Below are positions 1 to 4,553 of a stretch of DNA of 5,916 bases, piece after piece; position 1 is the first letter of the stretch, and every line of letters begins with the position of its first letter. The DNA is from an uncultured Lachnospiraceae bacterium (GTDB taxonomy: Bacteria; Bacillota_A; Clostridia; Lachnospirales; Lachnospiraceae). The position numbers and the translations under genes are program-made. The notes under the pieces were generated by a model that saw only the letters and a list, made by a program, of their open reading frames with translations, was not told the DNA's origin and did not search any database. Location of the stretch: positions 1-5,916 of the forward strand of contig CADBME010000347.1 of the NCBI GenBank assembly GCA_902795715.1, read 5' to 3'.

Positions 1-309
1 CGGCCAGCCGCTCGGATCCTCGGTCTCAGGAATCGTTTCCCGCCAGCCGGCAGAATCCTTAACCAGTTTATAATTGATATTCCCGACGACCCTCCGGGTT
101 CTCCCCAGGGAGTCAAGTTGGGAATATTTTATCTTCCCTTTTTTCGGTTTACCGCTTACTTTGGCCTTACCTGTCTTTACCACATAGTTCGGAGCTGCAG
201 ACTCTTTCCAGATGTATTTGCCTGGCTTTGCCGCCTGCACCGGCACCTGCAACAGCGTGGTAAAAACCAGAACAAAGGCCGTTATCATAGTATATATTCT
301 TTTCATCAT
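1..309 (-). CDS. Secreted DNA/RNA non-specific endonuclease, N-terminal part (cut by window edge)
   Basis: The first 103 residues are present and the frame is still open at position 1. Residues 1-26 form a signal peptide: a positive start (MMKR), a hydrophobic core (ITAFVLVFTTLLQV) and an A-x-A-like cleavage site near QAA. The mature part begins KPGKYIW. Residues 62-70 (YSQLDSLGR) and the PSGW at 99-102 match the region ahead of the catalytic domain in Firmicute NUC/EndA-type non-specific nucleases, whose catalytic histidine motif lies further on and would be off-window. Such enzymes degrade extracellular nucleic acid for nutrition or uptake; that role is inferred. The start is ambiguous between ATGs at 315, 309 and 306; AAAGGA at 320-315 fits 309 or 306. 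The gene follows the 189-residue gene by 34 bases with no convincing terminator, so it may be cotranscribed. Its base composition is visibly more GC-rich than that of the genes further upstream. Confidence 0.72.
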   Translation of the reverse strand, partial: MMKRIYTMITAFVLVFTTLLQVPVQAAKPGKYIWKESAAPNYVVKTGKAKVSGKPKKGKIKYSQLDSLGRTRRVVGNINYKLVKDSAGWRETIPETEDPSGWP

Positions 310-343
310 CTTCATCCTTTGTATCTTCTTAAAAAAATGGTTA

Positions 344-913
344 TCATGCCAAATCGTTTTCCACCTGCCTTGTATGCGCAGGAACACTTTCAGCCTTGTT
401 CCATTTATATATCATTTTATCTGGTTGTATACTGCTCCGATAATAATCTTTTTCGTATTCCTCTCTTTTGACAGTAAGGTCTGCTCCAGTTTCTTTTGCA
501 TAAGTTTGAATCACATGTTCAATAATCTCATATAACTCGTCATTCGTGGCAGCAAAACGTATCCATTTATAGCTCCAGGTACTCTGGTAGGCAAATCTGC
601 CAAAGACAGCTTCTCCCATGGCACTATAGTCACGTTTATTTACAGCAACGGCCTTTTCCTTATCTTCATCTGTTACATAGTTTGATATCACGCTTCCTGC
701 AAAATCCCGTCCTATTGAATTCTTTCGAGCAAATTCCTCGGTCCACACCTCAGCAACATCACTTCCCATAACAGTGATCCGGCATCCTGTTTTTCTGCTG
801 CCGCACATCCTATAGAAGTCCATTGAGGGATACTTTTCACAGAGCTGCCACATCACAGCCATCTGCCTTCTCATGGACGGCCACATATCATCTGTTTCTC
901 TGTTTCTTCTCAC
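344..913 (-). CDS. Hypothetical protein, 189 residues, family not recognised
   Basis: I do not recognise this protein. It starts at GTG (913-911), with GAGGA eight bases upstream. The start overlaps the stop of a preceding reading frame as GTGA, an arrangement typical of translational coupling. The product is soluble and highly charged, with no signal peptide or membrane segment. The N-terminal third is rich in Met, Arg and Cys (MRRQMAVMWQLCEKYPSMDF, then a basic stretch CGSRKTGCR). The middle has conserved-looking aromatic residues (FGRFAYQSTWSYKWIRF, about residues 105-121), and the C-terminal third is charged and probably helical (KREEYEKDYY). The two cysteines in CGSRKTGC are not enough for a zinc-binding site. 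It closes the run that begins with the Spx/ArsC-like gene, and the secreted nuclease follows. The long open frame, good ribosome binding site and GTGA overlap support real coding. Confidence 0.68.
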   Translation of the reverse strand: MRRNRETDDMWPSMRRQMAVMWQLCEKYPSMDFYRMCGSRKTGCRITVMGSDVAEVWTEEFARKNSIGRDFAGSVISNYVTDEDKEKAVAVNKRDYSAMGEAVFGRFAYQSTWSYKWIRFAATNDELYEIIEHVIQTYAKETGADLTVKREEYEKDYYRSSIQPDKMIYKWNKAESVPAHTRQVENDLA

Positions 914-1070
914 TTTAGCATTCCTCGTAATAATAATAATTCGTATAGCAAAGACCTGATCTGCTTCCGTAGATCAATCCTGGCATTATCAGATATTACT
1001 TTCCCTTCTGAAGATGGCAGATCTTCTCTATCCTGATTATCTCAAAATCTACTACTCCCAGTTTTTCCAT
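910..1070 (-). pseudogene. Small unknown gene between the Spx-like and 189-residue genes, probably frameshifted
   Basis: A frame open from 1041 to 913 encodes 43 residues ending in a coding-looking amphipathic stretch (ARIDLRKQIRSLLYELLLLR). Its TGA stop (912-910) overlaps the next gene's GTG start as GTGA. That frame has no ATG or GTG near its beginning and its first TTG is late, so it lacks its own start. A second frame starts with ATG at 1070, inside the 3' end of the Spx-like gene, and runs to TAA at 998-996 (MEKLGVVDFEIIRIEKI...). Restoring one missing base between about 1041 and 998 would join them into a single 53-residue product. Its start would overlap the upstream gene and its stop the downstream gene. 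This is inference from reading frames. No clear ribosome binding site precedes 1070. Confidence 0.4.
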
Positions 1071-1393
1071 ACATTAGGCTGATAACCAACCGTTGCCTGT
1101 TTTCCGTTCCGAACAATCGGCTGTCTCAGGATCGTCTGATTATCCATCACCTTTTTGAGTTTGTCTTCCGGGCTGATATATTTGATCAGAGCAAGAAGGT
1201 CTTTATCCTTACATTTCGGATCGATCATACTATCAAGACCGCCAACAGCCTGACAAACACTCTGAAACTCTCCTCTGCTCAAGTCTTTCTGTTTCATGTC
1301 TATAAATTGAAACCTGATACCCCGCTCCTTGAAATATCGTTCTGCTTTACGGGTATCTGAACTTTTCCTGGTTCCGAATATTTGTATGTTCAT
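1052..1393 (-). CDS. Spx/ArsC-family thioredoxin-fold protein lacking the active-site cysteines
   Basis: The 113-residue product has the length and layout of Spx/ArsC (arsenate reductase-like) proteins: beta strand MNIQIFGTRK, helix with KAERYFKERGI, FIDMKQKDLS, and the C-terminal signature ILRQPIVRNGKQATVGY, which carries the family's arginines. Family members normally have Cys, or a CxxC, directly after the first strand (IFGTxKCxDT or SCTSC). Here the aligned residues are Ser11 and Thr14, so redox or arsenate-reducing chemistry through that site is not expected. The other two cysteines lie elsewhere (SVCQAV and PKCKDK). A regulatory or binding role, or decay, are both possible. I chose ATG at 1393 because GAGGA lies nine bases upstream and the conserved strand begins there. 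An in-frame ATG at 1411 would place that site inside the gene. A candidate promoter lies at 1487-1516. Confidence 0.85.
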   Translation of the reverse strand: MNIQIFGTRKSSDTRKAERYFKERGIRFQFIDMKQKDLSRGEFQSVCQAVGGLDSMIDPKCKDKDLLALIKYISPEDKLKKVMDNQTILRQPIVRNGKQATVGYQPNVWKNWE

Positions 1394-1486
1394 TGCTCTA
1401 CTTCCTCGCATAAGCTGTTAATGCCCTGTCAAGATAGGGCTGCGTATGTTTACACGGCTCATTCCTGATTCAATAGGAGTTTCCAT

Positions 1487-1516
1487 AGTATAATGTCTTG
1501 ATCTTACTTTAGTCGA
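1487..1516 (-). promoter_or_regulatory. Candidate promoter for the Spx/ArsC-like gene
   Basis: Reading the minus strand, TCGACT (1516-1511) and TATACT (1492-1487) are separated by 18 bases and resemble sigma-A -35 and -10 elements at 4/6 and 5/6 positions. The start of transcription would be near 1480, leaving a leader of nearly 90 bases. That leader contains a small inverted repeat, GCCCT-8-AGGGC, at about 1423-1440. The call rests on sequence similarity only. Confidence 0.3.
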
Positions 1517-1546
1517 CTTCAAACAATCCTATTAAATCCTGCTCCT

Positions 1547-2017
1547 TCACAAAGGGGCATCACTGTATTTGTAATCATTATCGAGTTTAATGTGTCTCTG
1601 CAAAAGCCATTCACTAAAAGCCATTGCATGAAACAACGTCCACTCAGTAGGCAGCCTTTGGTTTTTCCATTGGACAAGTTTATGATTCAAGTCTGTCATT
1701 GTATCGGTTGACAGTATCGTAATTCCCAAAGCATTACAATACTTTTCAGCCCTAGGCCTGGTACAAACAGGAAAATATTTATCGGGAAAGTACACACATA
1801 AAAGTTTAAATCTAAACTGCTGGTTGATCTTTGATCCTTTAATATAACAATAATCACCTTTCTCTCCAGCCTCCAGCAGTCTTATTATTTCTTTTTTTAT
1901 ATGAACGAACGCAGCCTCATAATTATTGCCATATATCTTAGACAGGCTTTTATCAATTATCGGTTGACTCTGCGAATTTAGATACACACCAAAAACACCA
2001 GGAAAAGCATTCCCCAT
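1547..2017 (-). CDS. C-terminal half of the frameshifted gene (156 codons)
   Basis: An ATG at 2017 is available, but no ribosome binding site precedes it; the bases upstream are TAAGGTGCGCTTCA. It is therefore more likely an internal Met-Gly than a start. The frame contains PIIDKSLSKIYG, an acidic/basic helix (HIKKEIIRLLEAGEKGDY), FRFKLLCVYFPDKYFP, and a C-terminal segment with PTEWTLFHAMAFSEWLLQ. It has no membrane segment. Its TGA overlaps a GTG (1550-1548) that opens a 13-codon frame (MKEQDLIGLFEVD). Confidence 0.5.
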   Translation of the reverse strand: MGNAFPGVFGVYLNSQSQPIIDKSLSKIYGNNYEAAFVHIKKEIIRLLEAGEKGDYCYIKGSKINQQFRFKLLCVYFPDKYFPVCTRPRAEKYCNALGITILSTDTMTDLNHKLVQWKNQRLPTEWTLFHAMAFSEWLLQRHIKLDNDYKYSDAPL

Positions 2018-2345
2018 TGAAGCGCACCTTAGGAAATCCTAATAATGGAAGATCCTTGGCTGCTTTTAATTTCAATGATAAATCAGTAATGTTTTCAGGA
2101 ACAATTCTCTCATATATTGATTCAAGCTGTTGTGCATTTCCAGAAAAATGTGTCAGATTACACCATGTTAAATCGTCAGGCACCTCTCCATCGTATCTCG
2201 AATAACTGATACATAAGTCTTTAACTATTTCGGAATCTATAGAGTAAAAATCTTCTTTCTCAGACACAAGTATTCTGGTCTTGGGTCCACTTTCTTCTTT
2301 GTATCTTTCAATCGCCCTATCACATAGATTTTTAAAAGCATCCAT
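1953..2345 (-). CDS. N-terminal half of the frameshifted gene (130 codons)
   Basis: This frame starts MDAFKNLCDRAIERYKEE, with AGGGAGGG about 10 bases upstream of the ATG. Roughly the first 108 residues look like real protein: DDLTWCNLTHF, then a helical stretch, then AKDLPLLGFPKV. The last 20 or so residues are rich in Cys and Trp (CFSWCFWCVSKF) and look like out-of-frame translation past the lesion. The true N-terminal domain therefore probably ends near position 2020. Translated as it stands, it would give a truncated protein. Confidence 0.5.
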   Translation of the reverse strand: MDAFKNLCDRAIERYKEESGPKTRILVSEKEDFYSIDSEIVKDLCISYSRYDGEVPDDLTWCNLTHFSGNAQQLESIYERIVPENITDLSLKLKAAKDLPLLGFPKVRFNGECFSWCFWCVSKFAESTDN

Positions 2346-2407
2346 GTATGCACTCCCTCCCTAAGACATTTATTCCTGCATAGACACTTTGGTGTGTGTA
2401 CCATCGG

Positions 2408-2436
2408 GGTATATCATCTTGACCAGCCCTATTCAA
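2408..2436 (-). promoter_or_regulatory. Candidate promoter, -35 within a small inverted repeat
   Basis: On the minus strand, TTGAAT (2436-2431) and TATACC (2413-2408) are 17 bases apart, each matching the sigma-A consensus at 4 of 6 positions. Transcription would start about 55 bases before the ATG at 2345. The -35 hexamer overlaps the inverted repeat TTCAAaccgaTTGAA (2432-2446), which could be an operator. The evidence is similarity to consensus only. Confidence 0.3.
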
Positions 2437-2469
2437 ACCGATTGAACACAATAATCTATTTTGCCGTAT

Positions 2470-2973
2470 CTATCTGTTCTTGTATTCTATTTTCATCTTC
2501 TCTATAGGTTTAATCTGTTCTATATGATCCTCCACAGAAACCCGATCATTAATCTCCAATAGTTTATTCACTCTCATATGACGATTATTTCGTCTGTCCA
2601 TCTTTCCGGCACTCTCCCACGCAAGTTTTCCTGGTCCGTTATACACCTCGTAAACATCACCTTTTTTAGTTAGGTACAGGACTATTAAATAATCCGGCTC
2701 TGCATGAATAACAACATTATCCTGCTGGGTGATTTTTATCTGCACTTCTCGGTCATTCACGATACCATCATGCCGTTCAGTAGATGCTTTGAACAGCTCA
2801 CTACCATAGTAATATGCAGCCATCACCTCACCGATGCTGCCAATCAGATGGCCATCAAGAGTAAAATGCCGACCAGGGAATTCCATCTCCAATTCTGCAA
2901 CGATTTCAATCATCTTCTGAACATTGTCCCGGATCAAATCCATCTTTTCTCTGCTATACGATATCCGTTCCAC
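2470..2973 (-). CDS. DUF6998-like protein with possible PD-(D/E)XK nuclease fold
   Basis: The 167-residue product carries the conserved core I associate with the DUF6998 family: FPGRHFTLDGHLIGSIGEV (32-50), AAYYYG, ASTERHDG (63-70), REVQIKITQ, EPDYLIVLYL and VYNGPGKLAWESAGK. The spacing of Glu49 (in GEV), Asp69 (in HDG) and Gln78-Ile-Lys80 resembles a PD-(D/E)XK nuclease active site (E...D...Q-x-K). This suggests a DNA-cleaving or nuclease-derived fold, but that reading is my inference. There is no signal peptide or membrane segment. The C-terminus beyond residue 135 is charged and probably helical. The start is GTG at 2973, with AGGAGA nine bases upstream; it directly abuts the TAA of the preceding interrupted frame. 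The gene is the last of the ASCH/macro run, and no terminator is visible after it. Confidence 0.75.
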   Translation of the reverse strand: MERISYSREKMDLIRDNVQKMIEIVAELEMEFPGRHFTLDGHLIGSIGEVMAAYYYGSELFKASTERHDGIVNDREVQIKITQQDNVVIHAEPDYLIVLYLTKKGDVYEVYNGPGKLAWESAGKMDRRNNRHMRVNKLLEINDRVSVEDHIEQIKPIEKMKIEYKNR

Positions 2974-3246
2974 TTACCATGTTCTCCTATCAATAAACAT
3001 CTTCATCATCCTCAACAAATGCCCCTCTGCGATGCTGCTGTCAATAAGTCTGCCATTTTGAAAGATAAATCGATGATATAGATAATCAATCAGGCTCTTA
3101 TGTTTTACATCAGTTTTGTAAATAAAATGCTCTCTGCAGGCTTTCTTCATATCATAATCATCTGCAAAATTATGAAATGGGTTGACATACTAGGAAGGAA
3201 TATATTTAGTACAGAACTCATATCTCTGCTCCCTCGACAGATCCAT
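2974..3246 (-). pseudogene. Small unknown gene interrupted by one in-frame TAG
   Basis: An ATG at 3246 lies inside the 3' end of the macro-domain gene, with GGAAAGG just upstream. It opens a frame of 91 codons that ends at TAA 2976-2974, directly against the GTG of the DUF6998-like gene. It reads [18 protein letters not shown], then TAG (3192-3190), then continues without a stop through YVNPFHNFADDYD, KTDVKHKSLIDYLYHRF and HLLRMMKMFIDRRTW. The amino acid pattern is protein-like on both sides of the TAG, and both ends fit tightly to neighbouring genes. One base change (such as CAG, TTG or TAC to TAG) would explain it. Alternatively, the downstream part starts at the internal ATG near 3165-3163, but no ribosome binding site is there. 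I do not recognise the family. Confidence 0.6.
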
Positions 3247-3799
3247 CCACCTTTCCAGCTGATAACTCAGCTTCCAGTGTATCCAGTGCTTTATCATAAG
3301 CTGCTTTTGTTCCGGCATCAAAAAGCACCCAAACGATTTCGTCTATTGCATCCGGGTTGGTACTTACAAACTCACTTGCAACACGAACAGCAATATCAGC
3401 AGCTTCATCGAACGGATAAGAATATACACCCGTAGAAATCGATGGAAAAGCAATGCTGCGAATACCACGATCCTTTGCCAGCTGCAGAGAATTCTTATAA
3501 CAGTTTGCAAGGAGTTCCGCTTCACGATGTTCTCCGCCGTGCCAGATCGGTCCAACCGTGTGAATGATATATTTGCAGGGCAGATTATAAGCTCCTGTGA
3601 TCTTCGCTTCCCCAGTTTCACATCCGTTCAGCGTCCGGCATTCCGCAAGTAGCTCTTTTCCGGCAGCACGATGAATGGCTCCATCAACTCCTCCACCACC
3701 AAGAAGCGATTTATTTGCTGCGTTTACAATCGCCACCACAGAATCAATATTTGTGATGTCTCCTTGAATTGTCCGGATAACAGTGTTACCTTGTTTCAT
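3218..3799 (-). CDS. MacroD/YmdB-like macro-domain protein (O-acetyl-ADP-ribose deacetylase family)
   Basis: This is a full-length single macro domain of 193 residues. Members bind ADP-ribose and hydrolyse O-acetyl-ADP-ribose or remove mono-ADP-ribose from proteins or nucleic acids. Visible motifs in order: QGDIT (12-16, adenine-binding Asp), IVNAAN (24-29), [10 protein letters not shown] (34-43), HTVGPIW (80-86), and [12 protein letters not shown] (118-129, phosphate and ribose loop). Asn29 and Asp39 correspond to Asn25 and Asp35 of E. coli YmdB, so the active site looks intact. The last 15 or so residues ([14 protein letters not shown]) are a poorly conserved tail. The start is firm: AGGAGG sits six bases upstream of ATG 3799. 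A promoter candidate lies at 3832-3859. The 3' end overlaps the next, interrupted frame by 29 bases. Possible roles are reversing ADP-ribosylation or sensing ADP-ribose in a stress or defence cassette (inferred from context). Confidence 0.95.
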   Translation of the reverse strand: MKQGNTVIRTIQGDITNIDSVVAIVNAANKSLLGGGGVDGAIHRAAGKELLAECRTLNGCETGEAKITGAYNLPCKYIIHTVGPIWHGGEHREAELLANCYKNSLQLAKDRGIRSIAFPSISTGVYSYPFDEAADIAVRVASEFVSTNPDAIDEIVWVLFDAGTKAAYDKALDTLEAELSAGKVDGSVEGAEI

Positions 3800-3831
3800 G
3801 GCGATCCTCCTCTATCATGCGCCCTTAGCAC

Positions 3832-3859
3832 ACTATATTTATTCTGATAAGATTACCAA
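3832..3859 (-). promoter_or_regulatory. Candidate promoter for the macro-domain gene
   Basis: On the minus strand, TTGGTA (3859-3854) and TATAGT (3837-3832) are separated by 16 bases. The expected start of transcription is near 3825, just upstream of the AGGAGG at 3811-3806. The macro gene could therefore be transcribed independently of the ASCH gene 81 bases upstream. Both hexamers deviate from consensus, and no experiment is available. Confidence 0.35.
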
Positions 3860-3880
3860 TCCCCTTTCATCACACTATGC

Positions 3881-4249
3881 TCATTTTAAGGGATTGTAAT
3901 ATTCCTCTAAGTACTGTCCCTGATAGATATCAACTATTTTGATAAGCGCATCATCAACATCAAACAGATGTAATTTCCCCTTCACTGGAAAGGGCTCAAT
4001 ATATTCTACATTCTTTAGTTGCCAGCCATAAAGCATCCGCCCGTTTGGCCCTTGTCCAGGCAAATTACGTATTCCTGTAACCTCAGCGATTCCTAAGGCG
4101 TAACCGCTTACATATTCCTTGTATTTTTTTGAGCTGCTACAAAGCAAAATACGTCCTAATTCCTTGGGTTTCCAAGCTCGAAATTCTTCAATTTTTGATC
4201 CCGTAAGTATTTCATAAACATACGGAGCATGTATTGATAGTGCTTTCAT
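3881..4249 (-). CDS. ASCH-domain protein
   Basis: The 122-residue protein is almost entirely one ASCH domain (a PUA-like beta barrel). The N-terminus MKALSIHAPYVYEILTGSKI, followed by EEFRAWKP and GRILLCSSS, is the family signature. The conserved GxKxxExR element gives Lys19, Glu22 and Arg24. ASCH proteins bind RNA or modified nucleosides, and some bacterial members act as ribonucleases or as an N4-acetylcytidine amidohydrolase (YqfB). The Lys/Glu pair here is compatible with catalysis, but the substrate cannot be told from sequence. The mid region has GIAEVTGI and the C-terminus a hydrophobic/acidic strand-helix (HLFDVDDALIKIVDIY). The start ATG 4249 has AAGGAG five bases upstream. The gene precedes the macro gene in the same direction, separated by 81 bases that include a possible promoter. 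Confidence 0.85.
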   Translation of the reverse strand: MKALSIHAPYVYEILTGSKIEEFRAWKPKELGRILLCSSSKKYKEYVSGYALGIAEVTGIRNLPGQGPNGRMLYGWQLKNVEYIEPFPVKGKLHLFDVDDALIKIVDIYQGQYLEEYYNPLK

Positions 4250-4266
4250 CTCATCTCCTTAAACAA

Positions 4267-4332
4267 CTATGAAGAAAGTGCCTTCTGCGCCATTTCTTTA
4301 TACTCTACGACTGTACTTTCCGGTTTTTCTAT
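4267..4332 (-). pseudogene. Degenerate mini-ORF with ATA in place of a start codon
   Basis: GGGAGGGAAGG (4348-4338) sits five bases before ATA (4332-4330), from which a 21-codon frame runs to TAG at 4269-4267. The product (EKPESTVVEYKEMAQKALSS after the first codon) looks like genuine charged helical protein. The stop is 17 bases upstream of the ASCH start. Either the original ATG has mutated to ATA, or AUA initiates rarely, or the Shine-Dalgarno-like run is fortuitous. The family is unknown. Confidence 0.25.
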
Positions 4333-4391
4333 CTGTACCTTCCCTCCCTATTAGAATACCGAACTATAGAAATTGGGAGAGGTGCATGCCT

Positions 4392-4553
4392 TCACTTTTG
4401 TCCTAAAATGGTCTTGATCAATTTTTTCACTGTGATCTCAAGACCGAATTGATCAATAACTCCATTCATAACCTCGTTATGGCAAAGGAGTGTCACTTCT
4501 TCAGGCTCTTCATTGTCATACTTGCAAAACATCTCAGTGACATATCTATACAT
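4392..4553 (-). pseudogene. Truncated WYL-domain regulator fragment (C-terminal subdomain)
   Basis: A 53-codon frame opened by ATG 4553 contains PEEVTLLCHNEVMNGVIDQF followed by GLEI. This is the characteristic C-terminal strand-helix (V.L.C...l...viDrFG) of WYL-domain transcriptional regulators. Full-length WYL proteins have an N-terminal helix-turn-helix and the WYL core before this point, and a beta-strand extension (often ending with a G.V-type strand and helix) after it; both are missing. The tail after FGLEI (TVKKLIKTILGQK) does not look like the usual continuation. Its first eight bases overlap the end of the upstream nuclease gene, with only a weak AGGA site. I read it as the remnant of a regulator broken by insertion or deletion, though expression as a short peptide cannot be excluded. 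Confidence 0.55.
4410..4445. repeat. Inverted repeat GGTCTTGA/TCAAGACC inside the WYL fragment
   Basis: Perfect 8-base arms at 4410-4417 and 4438-4445 are separated by 20 bases. They partly overlap two copies of the 9-mer TTGATCAAT (4414-4422 and 4449-4457), whose TTGATCAA core is itself palindromic. No T-run adjoins it on either strand, so it is not a standard terminator. It may be a protein-binding site or the scar of a rearrangement. Confidence 0.35.

Larger units (their letters stand above)
1547..2345 (-). pseudogene. Frameshifted gene, possibly related to the McrB N-terminal region
   Basis: Two overlapping minus-strand frames read as one protein split by a single-base shift. The span is 799 bases (3 x 266 + 1), so removing one base gives an intact gene of about 265 residues. 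The join lies between a stop in the second frame just upstream of 2030 and the first frame's TGA at 1953; it is most likely near 2005-2030, where LPLLGFPKVRF should lead directly into GNAFPGVFGVYLNSQ and QPIIDKSL. The second half contains FRFKLLCVYFPDKYFPVC. This resembles a hydrophobic motif in the N-terminal, non-ATPase part of McrB-like AAA restriction proteins (FKWKI..LYFP.k..pi). No Walker motifs or nuclease domain follow, so the intact protein would be a stand-alone domain or a truncated relic. The family link is weak and comes from memory. The start at 2345 is preceded by GGGAGGGAG and a candidate promoter. Confidence 0.6.

Noticed and set aside
328..350. Possible terminator before the secreted nuclease (run of T on the minus strand)
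   Set aside because: Only a very weak stem precedes the seven-T run, and the next gene starts within 34 bases.
118..535. Two plus-strand frames of 107-117 codons
   Set aside because: They lie opposite the secreted nuclease and the 189-residue gene, have no ribosome binding site and read as Cys/Phe/Leu-rich shadow protein.
2392..2421. Mini-ORF encoding MIYPDGTHTKVSMQE
   Set aside because: It has only 15 codons and no ribosome binding site, and it overlaps a better-supported promoter candidate.
3100..3435. Plus-strand frame opposite the macro gene end
   Set aside because: The opposite strand encodes a clear macro domain and the plus-strand product has no recognisable features.
3364..3621. 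Second minus-strand frame within the macro gene
   Set aside because: It is an out-of-frame shadow; the macro motifs lie in the other frame.
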